Counted from the stretch's first letter, positions 1 to 6,679 are shown. The stretch: 23,134 nt of DNA from DASVSE01 sp036399715 (GCA_036399715.1 DASWMO010000135.1:1-23134); one strand, 5' to 3'. Notes: generated by a model not told the origin, from the letters alone. Numbers and translations are program-made.

Positions 1-93
1 GCTGCCGTCCGGCCGGACGGCGACGGTCGAACGGAACGTAAAACAGCCGCACAGCGCAACGGCGCACGCGAGTGAGAGGGCGAGCCGGGTCAT
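1..93 (-). CDS. Lipoprotein, N-terminal fragment (gene runs off the left edge)
   Basis: The first 31 codons of a minus-strand gene are present, starting at an ATG whose complement lies at 91-93. They read MTRLALSLACAVALCGC and then a short polar stretch. This is a type II signal peptide: Arg near the start, a hydrophobic core, and a lipobox-like LCGC with the lipidated Cys at residue 17. The Cys at the -2 position of the lipobox is unusual but tolerated. The protein is probably an outer- or inner-membrane lipoprotein. Too little remains to name a family. The small gene at 254-532 is divergent from it, with about 160 bp between, and I see no clear promoter there. Confidence 0.6.
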   Translation of the reverse strand, partial: MTRLALSLACAVALCGCFTFRSTVAVRPDGS

Positions 94-253
94 CGGGGGA
101 CGAGCAGGTGGACGGGAAGTGTACCGCCAGCCCGTCTCGGACCGGCTGCCGTGCGTCGCAGAGTGAGACGCACGGCGGTTCACGCGGCTGCGGTGTCACG
201 CCGGAGCGCCGAAACCCGCATTCCGCGTCGAAGGCGGGCCTGCGGCGGGCGCA

Positions 254-532
254 TTGCCAAAGAACCTGCACACCCCGCCGATAACTCCTGTGCCCGCCGT
301 CCTCCCCGCGCCCTCCGTGCCGACCCGCCAGGCTTTTTACCACCGAGGCTTCTCGCTCGAGATCCGCCGCGCGTCGTCGGGCTACGCCTTCTCGGTCCGC
401 CAGGGCGAGCACGCGCTGCACACGTCGCGTGCGGACTTCGGGACGCCCGGCTCGGCAGACCGCGCCGCGCGCCAGTTCGTGGACGATGCCCTCGGAGCGT
501 TCGACTTTGCGACGCAGGCGCTAGAAGCATAG
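254..532 (+). CDS. Small unknown protein (up to 92 aa)
   Basis: I do not recognise a named family. The open frame begins at a TTG (254). In-frame GTG codons at 290 and 317 are alternative starts, and the 317 start is attractive because the Pro-rich first 20 residues look untranslated or unconserved. From about residue 27 the protein reads like a compact alpha/beta fold: FYHRGFSLEIRR, then GYAFSVRQGEHALHTS, then a helix with a conserved-looking DRAARQFVDDAL. Alternating hydrophobic residues suggest two or three beta strands followed by a helix. Third codon positions are almost all G or C from 317 on, which supports real coding. There is no signal peptide or membrane segment, so it is probably cytoplasmic. 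It converges with the DUF2795 gene across a terminator-like stem at 582-612. Confidence 0.55.
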   Translation: MPKNLHTPPITPVPAVLPAPSVPTRQAFYHRGFSLEIRRASSGYAFSVRQGEHALHTSRADFGTPGSADRAARQFVDDALGAFDFATQALEA

Positions 533-564
533 GCCGGGTAGCTCAGCGCGAGGCAGTCCCGCGG

Positions 565-595
565 CGAGCCCCCGAACGCGACGAGCCCCCGAACG
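565..595. repeat. 14-bp direct repeat between convergent genes
   Basis: The 14-mer cgagcccccgaacg occurs exactly at 565-578 and again at 582-595, 17 bp apart. The second copy is the left arm of the stem at 582-612. The first copy could compete for the same right arm, so two alternative hairpins are possible. Confidence 0.6.
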
Positions 596-612
596 GCGTG
601 TCCGGAGGCTCG
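582..612. terminator. Stem-loop between convergent genes (candidate bidirectional terminator)
   Basis: Bases 582-594 pair with 600-612: cgagcc with ggctcg, then ccg with cgg, then ac with gt. There are single mismatches between these blocks and a 5-nt loop (ggcgt). That gives eleven base pairs with two mismatches. It lies between the stop of the small plus-strand gene (532) and the stop of the minus-strand DUF2795 gene (646), where a shared terminator is expected. No T-run follows on either strand, so intrinsic termination is inferred, not shown. Confidence 0.45.
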
Positions 613-645
613 ATGGCGAGAGAGCGGCACCGTCGGTCCGAGGCG

Positions 646-864
646 TCAGTCGTCCTCGAAGTAGAAGTCTTCGTTCTGCGTCGGGTAGTCGGGCCAGACC
701 TCCTCGATGCTCTCGTACGGCTCGCCGTCGTCGTCCATCTCCTCGAGGTTCTGGATGACCTCAGCCGGCGCGCCAGTCCGGTCGGCGTAGTCGATGAGCT
801 CGTCCTTGGTCGCCGGCCACGGCGCGTCTTCGAGCGTCGCCGCGAGTTCGAGCGTCCAGTACAT
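646..864 (-). CDS. DUF2795 family small acidic protein (72 aa)
   Basis: The 72-residue product begins MYWTLELAATLEDAPWPATK and continues with DELIDYADRTGAPAEVIQNL. This is the core of the DUF2795 family: a Trp/Phe-Pro-x-Thr-Lys-x-Glu-Leu-Ile segment followed by a Gly-Ala-Pro helix. The C terminus is strongly acidic (EEVWPDYPTQNEDFYFEDD). The family is widespread in small bacterial proteins and its function is unknown. Length fits the family and the ATG is the only sensible start. The 20 bases before it are pyrimidine-rich with no Shine-Dalgarno sequence. It is a stand-alone gene, convergent with the small gene ending at 532 and codirectional with the M23 gene upstream at 1028-2011. It has no signal peptide and is likely cytoplasmic. 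Confidence 0.85.
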   Translation of the reverse strand: MYWTLELAATLEDAPWPATKDELIDYADRTGAPAEVIQNLEEMDDDGEPYESIEEVWPDYPTQNEDFYFEDD

Positions 865-980
865 AATGCGGGAGGGAGAGAGGGGAGCGGAGGGCGCACG
901 ATAGGCCCGCCGTTTCGGAAATGCAATCCCCCCACGGGCGCCGCGCGCCGATGTTCCGCACGGCGAGCCGGCACCGCGAG

Positions 981-1001
981 AACCGGTCGCGACAGCCGGT
1001 T
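981..1001 (-). terminator. Inverted repeat downstream of the M23 gene (weak terminator candidate)
   Basis: AACCGG (981-986) and CCGGTT (996-1001) form a perfect 6-bp stem around a 9-nt loop, 26 nt past the stop of the M23 gene on the minus strand. No T-tract follows. The rest of the 865-1027 gap shows nothing recognisable. Confidence 0.3.
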
Positions 1002-1027
1002 GCGGCGGCCCTGTTGCGGCGAGGGCG

Positions 1028-2011
1028 TCAGTCGAACGAAGCGGCGCCCGAGCGCGACGTCGCGAGCAGCTCGCGGTACTCGGCCGGCGTCACCCCGGGC
1101 ACGAACGTCTCGACGGGGTTGGTCGACGTCCGCGCCTCGTCCAGCTGCCGAACCTCGTAGTGCAGGTGCGGCGCGGTCGAGATGCCCGAGTGGCCGCTGT
1201 ACGCGACCGTCTGGCCGCGGCGGACGGGCGTGCCCTCGCGGATGCCCGGGGCGGCCGTCGTGAGGTGCGCGTAGCGCGTCATGCGGCCCGCGAGCGGGTG
1301 GTCGATCTCGACGACGTTGCCGTAGCCGCCGCGCGTGCCGACAAAGCTCACCGTCCCGTCGCCCGTCGCGTAGACCGGTGTGCCCGAGGCGGCGGCGAAG
1401 TCCACGCCCGCGTGCAGGCGCGTCACGTGCAGGACCGGGTGGAAGCGCATCCCGTAGCCCGAGGTCATGCGGGCGTTGCGGAGGGGCAGAATGGCGGGCT
1501 GCTGCCGCAGGACGGCCTCGCGCCGGCCCGCGGCCGTCCGCAGCTCGGCGTAGGACCTCCGCTGGAGGGCCATCTGGCGCTCCAGCCGGTCGAACGTCGC
1601 CGAGGTCTCGGTGAGCAGCTCGCGCGTCGGCGTCGAGAAGCGGCCGAAGCGCTCGTCCCGCGCGCCGCCGGTCCCCATCCGGAAGCGGCCCTCCGAGACG
1701 GGGTCGGCGTGAAGGACGGTCCGGTAGATCTCGCGGTCCGTCTCGGCGAGGTCCGCGAGTTCGGTCGAGAACGACGCGAGGTGCGTGTTGGCCTGGTCGA
1801 GCTGCCCCCGGAGCGCCTCGATCTCGCTCTGCTGCGCGACCTCGACGGGCGACGTAACAGTCTGCGACAGAATGCCGACGCCGACGGCGGCGATCACGAG
1901 CGACAGGGCGAGGACGGCTCCGGCCCGCAGCCACAGCCCCCGGCGGACCGGCTGGACCGGGACGAAGGTGCAGGCTTCGTGGTCGTAGAAGTAGACGACG
2001 TTTCGGGACAT
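1028..2011 (-). CDS. Membrane-anchored M23 family metallopeptidase (327 aa)
   Basis: This is a LytM-type zinc peptidase that cleaves peptidoglycan cross-bridges or acts as an amidase activator. Domains in order are a short cytoplasmic start (MSRNVVYFYDHEACTFVPV), one transmembrane helix at about residues 29-48, a coiled-coil-like stretch at about 58-95, a linker, and a C-terminal M23 domain. The zinc ligands look intact: H200 and D204 in HAGVD, a conserved YAH near 249, and H282/H284 in HLHYEV. A longer open frame starts at 2191, but I chose the ATG at 2011 because it opens directly on the YFYDHEACTFVPV segment and membrane helix and lies downstream of a good promoter (2120-2150). It follows the CapA-like gene with a 186-bp gap. 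It is probably a periplasmic, inner-membrane-tethered cell-wall enzyme in cell shape or division. Confidence 0.92.
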   Translation of the reverse strand: MSRNVVYFYDHEACTFVPVQPVRRGLWLRAGAVLALSLVIAAVGVGILSQTVTSPVEVAQQSEIEALRGQLDQANTHLASFSTELADLAETDREIYRTVLHADPVSEGRFRMGTGGARDERFGRFSTPTRELLTETSATFDRLERQMALQRRSYAELRTAAGRREAVLRQQPAILPLRNARMTSGYGMRFHPVLHVTRLHAGVDFAAASGTPVYATGDGTVSFVGTRGGYGNVVEIDHPLAGRMTRYAHLTTAAPGIREGTPVRRGQTVAYSGHSGISTAPHLHYEVRQLDEARTSTNPVETFVPGVTPAEYRELLATSRSGAASFD

Positions 2012-2119
2012 CAGGCGCTCGGGTCGCGGAGGTGGATCGGGACTACCGGATCCCGTCCGCAAACACCGGGCCAGAGCACGGGCGCGTCCGGGCGGCCCGG
2101 TGGGGCCGCGGGGGGAGTG

Positions 2120-2150
2120 CAAACGTAGGGGTTTACCCGATGCGGCGCAA
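2120..2150 (-). promoter_or_regulatory. Bacteroidota-type promoter for the M23 gene
   Basis: Read on the minus strand, TTG (2148-2150) is followed after 20 bp by TACGTTTG (2120-2127). This fits the Bacteroidota housekeeping consensus (TTG, about 17-23 bp, TAnnTTTG) exactly at every defined position. It lies in the 186-bp gap upstream of the M23 start at 2011, predicting a leader of roughly 100 nt. It is the clearest promoter in the window. Confidence 0.6.
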
Positions 2151-2197
2151 CTCCGGGCTCGGCGCCGGAGCCCACCCGGCGCATTCTCCACCGGACC

Positions 2198-3322
2198 TCA
2201 ACCGCCGGTCGTGCCTGAAGGGGTCGTTCCGTCGGTCCGGCGGATCGTGCCGTCGGCCTCGACCGTCGCCTCGGACGCGGGGAAGTCGTCGGCCGAGAGG
2301 CTGCGCATGAGCGCGATGACCTCGCCCGAGGGGTCCGCCTCGGGGATGCCGTCGCCGACCTGCCGCGCGGCGAGGATGCGGCCGGCCTCGAAGGCACCGT
2401 CGGGGCCCATCTCGACTTCGAGGACCGGGGCGAGGGCGGTCGCGCCGCGGATCGTGAAGCGGCCGTAGGTCGCGAAGTTGCCCAGCGAGTACGCGATGAG
2501 CCGCCCGCGGTACAGTTCGACGCCGCGCGGGACGTGCGGGCCGCTGCCGAGCACCAAGTCCGCCCCGGCATCGACGACGGTGTGGGTGAACAGGCGGAGG
2601 TCGCCGCGGTCCTCCCCGAGGAACGTCTCGCGGCCCTGCGGGACGTGGATGCGCCCGCCCTCGGCGCCGCCGTGGAAGGACACAATCACGACGTCGTGCG
2701 TCCGCGCGACCTCGGCGACGAAGCGGGCGGCCGCGGGCTCGTCGTTGAGGTAGTTCGAGTGGTCGGCCGCGTGGTACGCGATCAGCGCCACGCGGAGGCC
2801 GTTCTTCTCGACCGTCGCAACGGTCCCGGCGCGGCCCGAGTGCGCGATGCCGAGGCCGTCGAGCATCTCCATCGTGGACGTGCGGCCCTCCTCGCCGAAG
2901 TCCTGCGCGTGGTTGTTGGCGAGGCTCGCGAGGTCAATGCCGGCGTCGACGAGGTAGCGGCCGTAGCGCGTCGGCGTTCGGAAGGCGTAGCACTGGGTGC
3001 TGCTCGGGGCGCACTTCGAGGACGTGCCGCCGTCGAGGAACGGGCCTTCGAGGTTGGCGAACGTCAGGTCGGCATCGCGGAGCAGATCGTGAACCCCCGC
3101 GAGGACGGAGCGGCCGCCGGGCGGCAGGTAGCCGGCCGGGAAGTCGGTCCCGATCATCACGTCGCCGACGGCGCGCAGGCGGATCCGCTGCGAGCCGGTC
3201 GTGTCGGCGCCGGCGAGCGGTGCGCCGGCAACCGCTTCGGCCGCCGCGACGCGGATCGGCACGTCGTCTCCGCACCCGACGAGGAGAACAGCGAGGAGGG
3301 CGAGCGAGAACAGGCGCCCCAT
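2198..3322 (-). CDS. CapA-like lipoprotein, PGA_cap/metallophosphatase-like fold (374 aa)
   Basis: The product starts MGRLFSLALLAVLLVGCGDD, a lipoprotein signal with lipobox LVGC and lipidated Cys17. The body is a CapA/PGA_cap domain, a relative of the calcineurin-type phosphoesterase fold found in poly-gamma-glutamate capsule proteins. Visible landmarks are AVGDVMIG (D54), NLEGP (90-94), ANNHAQDFG (N136, N137, H138), VSFHGGAEG (H217) and GSGPHVPRG (H263), followed by AYSLGNF. A Cys pair at 104 and 111 could form a disulfide outside the cytoplasm. The frame extends upstream to 3394, but the start at 3322 gives the correct signal peptide; an ATG at 3340 is possible. The capsule genes capB and capC are not nearby, so a polyglutamate capsule role is not supported. 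A surface-polymer hydrolase is a reasonable guess. Confidence 0.88.
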   Translation of the reverse strand: MGRLFSLALLAVLLVGCGDDVPIRVAAAEAVAGAPLAGADTTGSQRIRLRAVGDVMIGTDFPAGYLPPGGRSVLAGVHDLLRDADLTFANLEGPFLDGGTSSKCAPSSTQCYAFRTPTRYGRYLVDAGIDLASLANNHAQDFGEEGRTSTMEMLDGLGIAHSGRAGTVATVEKNGLRVALIAYHAADHSNYLNDEPAAARFVAEVARTHDVVIVSFHGGAEGGRIHVPQGRETFLGEDRGDLRLFTHTVVDAGADLVLGSGPHVPRGVELYRGRLIAYSLGNFATYGRFTIRGATALAPVLEVEMGPDGAFEAGRILAARQVGDGIPEADPSGEVIALMRSLSADDFPASEATVEADGTIRRTDGTTPSGTTGG

Positions 3323-3361
3323 GGGCGGGATTGGTGACATCGGGGCGGCGGCGGGTGTCTC

Positions 3362-3369
3362 AAAAGATA
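3362..3369 (-). promoter_or_regulatory. Candidate -7 element upstream of the CapA-like gene
   Basis: The minus strand reads TATCTTTT here, 39 nt before the start at 3322. It matches TAnnTTTG at five of the six defined positions. No good TTG element lies at the right distance upstream. Confidence 0.3.
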
Positions 3370-3427
3370 GACCGCGCATCCGGATAATCCCCATGAAGGC
3401 CTCGGGGCGCCTCGGTCCCCCTCACGT

Positions 3428-4453
3428 CTATTCGATGTCCGTCTCGAACCACTCGACGCCGCGCTGCTGCGTGCGTCCCCCGCCGGAGGCGCGCTTGCGA
3501 GCGATCTGCTCATTGAGGCGCCGCGCGAACTCGTCGGCCGGATCGTAGCCGTAGTGGCGCAGCAGGTGGTTCATCGCGATGACCTCGCAGAGGACGGTCA
3601 CGTTCTTGCCCGGCGTGACGGGCAGCTTCACCAGCGGGAGCGGCACGTCGAGGATGGTCTGGTTCTCGTCGACCATCCCGAGGCGCGTGTACTCCTCGGC
3701 GGGGTCCCACGGGTGAACGCGCACGACGACCTCGATGCGCTTCTGGTAGCGGATCGCGCGGACGCCGAACATGGCCTTGACGTCGAGGATGCCGAGCCCG
3801 CGGACCTCCATGAAGTGCTTGGCGAGGTCCGTGCCGGTCCCCATGAGCACGTCCGAGCCCTTGCGCGTCGCGATCACGACGTCGTCGGCGACGAGGCGGT
3901 GGCCGCGCTCGACGAGGTCGAGGGCGATCTCGGACTTGCCGATGCCCGCCGGGCCGGTGATGAGCAGGCCGATGCCGTAGACGTCCACGAGCGAGCCGTG
4001 GAGCGTGAGCTGGAGCGCGAACTGGTCCTCGAGCAGGTCCCGCAGCGTGAGCATGAACGGGACCGTCGGGACGGGCGTGCGGTAGACTGGCACGCCGTGC
4101 GCGTCGGCGATGGCGAGGAGCGCCTCGGGGAGCGTGTTGCCGGCCGTGAGCACGACGCACGGCACCTCGAAGGCGACGAGGCGCTCGAACGCTTCGGCGC
4201 CGCCGGTCTCGCCGAGCCATGCGAGGTAGCGGACCTCGGTGTTGCCGAGCACCTGGATGCGCTCAGACGTGAACAGCTCGGTGTAGCCCGCGAGCGCGAG
4301 GCCCGGCCGGTGGACGTGGCTCTCCGTCAGCGGCCGCCGCTCGGCCGGGGCGGCATTGGTGAGCTCCATCTCGATGCTCGCGAGCGACCGCAGGTGCTCG
4401 ACGATCTCGGCGACGGTGATCGCCTCTTTGCGAAACGGGGCGGCAGGGCGCAT
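3428..4453 (-). CDS. hprK: HPr kinase/phosphorylase (341 aa)
   Basis: HprK phosphorylates a regulatory serine on the phosphocarrier HPr and removes it by phosphorolysis, linking sugar transport to metabolic state. The N-terminal domain (about 1-140) carries the RPGLALAGY and RIQVLGNTE family landmarks. The C-terminal kinase domain has LHGSLVDVYG (H152), a P-loop GPAGIGKS (167-174), DD at 190-191, and the HprK signature MEVRGLGILDV (215-225). It ends with PGKNVTVLCEVIAMN and YGYDPADEF, as family members do, plus a 25-residue polar tail. It is slightly longer than the usual 310-320 residues. No Shine-Dalgarno precedes the ATG. The upstream gap (4454-4595) carries an unusual repeat cluster. No ptsH, ptsI or sugar permease gene is in the window, so its partner and purpose here are open. 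Confidence 0.95.
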   Translation of the reverse strand: MRPAAPFRKEAITVAEIVEHLRSLASIEMELTNAAPAERRPLTESHVHRPGLALAGYTELFTSERIQVLGNTEVRYLAWLGETGGAEAFERLVAFEVPCVVLTAGNTLPEALLAIADAHGVPVYRTPVPTVPFMLTLRDLLEDQFALQLTLHGSLVDVYGIGLLITGPAGIGKSEIALDLVERGHRLVADDVVIATRKGSDVLMGTGTDLAKHFMEVRGLGILDVKAMFGVRAIRYQKRIEVVVRVHPWDPAEEYTRLGMVDENQTILDVPLPLVKLPVTPGKNVTVLCEVIAMNHLLRHYGYDPADEFARRLNEQIARKRASGGGRTQQRGVEWFETDIE

Positions 4454-4595
4454 CGGAGGAGGGTTGAAGGGGTGGAAGGTGGGCTTCGCCGTCCTTCGGA
4501 TGAGGGGTGGAAGGGGACAAGCGGGTCACGTGCGGGCGTGGCGTCCCTCAAAGGGTTTCCCTTTCCAACCCTTCCACTTCTTCACCCTTCCACTC
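4454..4595. repeat. Purine-rich repeat cluster with GTGGAAGG in both orientations
   Basis: The moxR-hprK gap contains four copies of GTGGAAGG. Two are on the plus strand (4472-4479, 4507-4514, each within the exact 12-mer aggggtggaagg) and two on the minus strand (complements at 4570-4577 and 4586-4593). A longer imperfect inverted repeat pairs 4460-4479 with 4570-4588, with only about three differences over 19-20 nt. The plus strand is purine-rich on the left half and pyrimidine-rich on the right, so the transcript could fold into a long stem. Its texture differs sharply from the rest of the window. It may be a degenerate REP/MITE-like element or a structured untranslated region. Confidence 0.6.
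4550..4564 (-). terminator. AAAGGG/CCCTTT hairpin downstream of moxR
   Basis: AAAGGG (4550-4555), a TTT spacer and CCCTTT (4559-4564) form a perfect 6-bp hairpin in the middle of the moxR-hprK gap, 31 nt beyond the moxR stop. It is AT-richer than its surroundings. On the minus strand the second arm ends CCCTTT, only three Ts, so it is a weak intrinsic terminator at best. Confidence 0.35.
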
Positions 4596-5612
4596 TCAGG
4601 GCACGTGAACGGCGTCGAGGACGCGGCCGACGATCCCTTCGGAGGCGACCTCCTCGGCTTCGGCCTCGTAGGTCACCGCGACGCGGTGGCGGAGCACGTC
4701 GAGGGCAATGGCCCGGACGTCGTCGGGCGTGGCGTAGGCACGCCCGCGGAGGAACGCGTGGGCGCGGCAGGCGAGGCCGAGCGCGATCGAGGCGCGCGGG
4801 CTCGCCCCGTAGGCGATGAGCCCGCCCAAGTCCGCGAGGCCGTAGCGCTCCGGGTTGCGCGTCGCGAGGACGAGGTCGACGATGTATTCCTCGACCCGGG
4901 GGTCGACGTAGATCTCGCCGACGGCCGCGCGGGCCGTCCGGATCTCGGCCGGCGTCACGACGGGCACGACCGCAGGCGCGGCCGCGGTCTGGGCCATCCG
5001 GCGCAGGATGAGCAGCTCCTCGTCGCGCGTCGGGTACGTCACGACGGTCTTGAGCATGAAGCGGTCCACCTGCGCCTCCGGCAGCGGGTAGGTGCCCTCC
5101 TGCTCGACGGGGTTCTGGGTCGCGAGGACGAGGAACGGGTCCGGCAGCGGGTAGGTCGTCTCGCCGATGGTCACCTGGCGCTCCTGCATCGCTTCGAGGA
5201 GCGCGCTCTGGACCTTCGCCGGCGCGCGGTTGACCTCGTCAGCGAGGACGATGTTGGCGAAGACCGGGCCCTTCTTGACGACGAAGTCGCCCGTGCCCTG
5301 GTTGTAAATGAGCGTCCCGACGAGGTCAGCCGGGAGGAGGTCCGGCGTGAACTGGATGCGCTGGAAGCGGGCGTCGAGGGCGCGGGCGAGCGTGCTCACG
5401 GCGAGCGTCTTGGCGAGCCCGGGCACGCCTTCGAGCAGCACGTGGCCGCCCGTGAGGAGCCCGATCAGCAGGCGCTCGACCATCGTCGGCTGCCCGACGA
5501 CGACGCGGCCGACGGCTTCCAGGAGCGGCGCGACGAATGCCCCGGCGGACGCCACGCGGTCCGTGAGCGCGTCGAGGTCTGGAGGGGTGGGGGACGGGGC
5601 GAGGCTGGACAT
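4596..5612 (-). CDS. MoxR-family AAA+ ATPase (338 aa)
   Basis: MoxR ATPases are chaperone-like AAA+ proteins that remodel or mature partner complexes, often ones with von Willebrand A domains. The AAA core is clear: VVVGQ (37-41), Walker A EGVPGLAKT (61-69), Walker B IVLADEVNRAP (121-131), the ALLEAMQERQVTI segment, sensor 1 in LATQNPVEQEGTYPLPEAQ, and RFMLK. A C-terminal lid follows, with GASPRAS and ALDVLRHRVAVTYEAEAE. Length is typical. MoxR genes normally sit before a DUF58 gene and VWA/BatA genes. Here the neighbours are fmt upstream and hprK downstream, so it is partnerless in the window. A candidate promoter element lies at 5640-5647, suggesting separate transcription from fmt. Confidence 0.95.
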   Translation of the reverse strand: MSSLAPSPTPPDLDALTDRVASAGAFVAPLLEAVGRVVVGQPTMVERLLIGLLTGGHVLLEGVPGLAKTLAVSTLARALDARFQRIQFTPDLLPADLVGTLIYNQGTGDFVVKKGPVFANIVLADEVNRAPAKVQSALLEAMQERQVTIGETTYPLPDPFLVLATQNPVEQEGTYPLPEAQVDRFMLKTVVTYPTRDEELLILRRMAQTAAAPAVVPVVTPAEIRTARAAVGEIYVDPRVEEYIVDLVLATRNPERYGLADLGGLIAYGASPRASIALGLACRAHAFLRGRAYATPDDVRAIALDVLRHRVAVTYEAEAEEVASEGIVGRVLDAVHVP

Positions 5613-5639
5613 GACGGCGCGGCGGAGTCGGGGGACGCC

Positions 5640-5647
5640 CGAAGGTA
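5640..5647 (-). promoter_or_regulatory. Candidate -7 element upstream of moxR
   Basis: The minus strand reads TACCTTCG, five of the six defined positions of TAnnTTTG, 27 nt before the moxR start. It lies just past a GC-rich hairpin that could end fmt transcription (5662-5675), a sensible terminator-then-promoter order. Confidence 0.3.
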
Positions 5648-5661
5648 CGGGGCTGGCACGC

Positions 5662-5675
5662 CGCGCCGGGGCGCG
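5662..5675 (-). terminator. GC-rich hairpin after fmt
   Basis: CGCGCC and GGCGCG flank GG, giving at least five G-C pairs with a small loop, 12 nt beyond the fmt stop on the minus strand. No T-run follows, so termination is inferred from position only. Confidence 0.3.
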
Positions 5676-5687
5676 TCTGCAGCCGTG

Positions 5688-6659
5688 TCAGCCGAGGCGG
5701 TCGCCGACGGCCGGCGCGACGCCGCGGAGCAGGTCGGCTGCAGCGAGGCGCTTTTTGCCCTCGCGCTGCGCCTCCACGACCTCGACGGCCCCATCGGCGC
5801 AGGCCACGACGAGCCTCGAGCCAGCCTCGATGATCTCCCCTGCCGCTCCGAGCACGCCCGTCTCAGCCACGACGCGCGTCCGCAACACCTTGAGCGTCTC
5901 GGAGCCCGAGCCGGTGGCCCACATCGTCCACGCGCCGGGTGCAGGCGAGAGGGCGCGGATATGGTCGTGGACGCGCCGCGCGGGCCGGTTCCAGTCGATG
6001 CGGGCGTCGTCGCGGAAGAGCTTGGGCGCCGGGCTGGCCTGCGCGTCGTCCTGCGGCTCGGGCGTCACATCACCCGCCGCGAGGCGGCGGACGGTCTCGA
6101 CGACCGCCTCGGCGCCGATGGCCGCGAGGCGGTCGTGGACCTCGCCCGCCGTCTCGTCCGGCCCGACGGGCGTGCGGCGCGTGAGGATCACGTCGCCCGT
6201 GTCGACGGTCGGGCGCAGCAGGAACGTTGTGACGCCCGTCTCGGGAACGCCGTCCATGAGCGCCCGCGCGATGGGGGCCGCGCCGCGGTAGGCCGGCAGG
6301 AGCGAGCCGTGGAGGTTGAACGCGCCGAGGCGGGCTGTCTCGTAGACCTCGCGCGGCAGGATCCGGAACGCGACGACGGCCAGAATGTCCGGCGCGAGAG
6401 CGGCCAGCGCGGCCCCGAACGCCTCGTCGCGGAGCGACTCGGGCTGCAGCACGGCGATGCCGTGGCGCTCGGCGGCGAGCTTGACGGCCGAGGCGCGGAC
6501 GGCCTGCCCGCGCCCCGCCGGCCGGTCCGGCACCGTCACGACGGCGACCGGCGCGAGGCCGGCTTCGACGAGCGCGTCTAGGGACGCGACGGCAAAGTCC
6601 GGCGTGCCCATGAACACGACGCGGGGCGCTGCGGGGTTAGGGACAGACGGCTGGAGCAT
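5688..6659 (-). CDS. fmt: Methionyl-tRNA formyltransferase (323 aa)
   Basis: Fmt transfers the formyl group of 10-formyltetrahydrofolate to Met-tRNA(fMet) before translation initiation. The N-terminal catalytic domain shows VVFMGTPDFAV, VPDRPAGRG, the formyl-transfer segment NLHGSLLPAYRG (N115, H117) and TVDTGDVIL (D153), the Asn/His/Asp set of the family. The C-terminal half, with ARIDWNRPARRVHDHIRALS and PGAW, is the OB-like tRNA-binding domain. I chose the ATG at 6659 because it gives the usual 10-15 residues before VVFMGTP; the frame could also start at 6698 or 6713. The usual partner def (peptide deformylase) is not adjacent. It follows the GWxTD gene by 57 bp and may be cotranscribed with it, although a promoter-like TAGCTTCC lies 20 nt upstream. 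Confidence 0.95.
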   Translation of the reverse strand: MLQPSVPNPAAPRVVFMGTPDFAVASLDALVEAGLAPVAVVTVPDRPAGRGQAVRASAVKLAAERHGIAVLQPESLRDEAFGAALAALAPDILAVVAFRILPREVYETARLGAFNLHGSLLPAYRGAAPIARALMDGVPETGVTTFLLRPTVDTGDVILTRRTPVGPDETAGEVHDRLAAIGAEAVVETVRRLAAGDVTPEPQDDAQASPAPKLFRDDARIDWNRPARRVHDHIRALSPAPGAWTMWATGSGSETLKVLRTRVVAETGVLGAAGEIIEAGSRLVVACADGAVEVVEAQREGKKRLAAADLLRGVAPAVGDRLG

Positions 6660-6679
6660 GGGCAGATCTGGGGGCTGCC

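Noticed and set aside
535..600. A tRNA-like beginning (gccgggtagctcagc) after the small gene
   Set aside because: The D-stem partner is too far away, no T-arm GTTCGA-like sequence or matching acceptor arm follows, and the region instead forms a terminator-like stem.
3323..3394. Longer N terminus for the CapA-like protein
   Set aside because: It would bury the lipoprotein signal 24 residues inside the protein and overlaps a candidate promoter element.
3428..5612. An hprK-moxR-CapA grouping as a new defence or signalling system
   Set aside because: The genes have separate housekeeping roles, an intergenic repeat block lies between moxR and hprK and a candidate promoter element before the CapA-like gene, and no effector-like, nuclease or toxin gene is linked to them.
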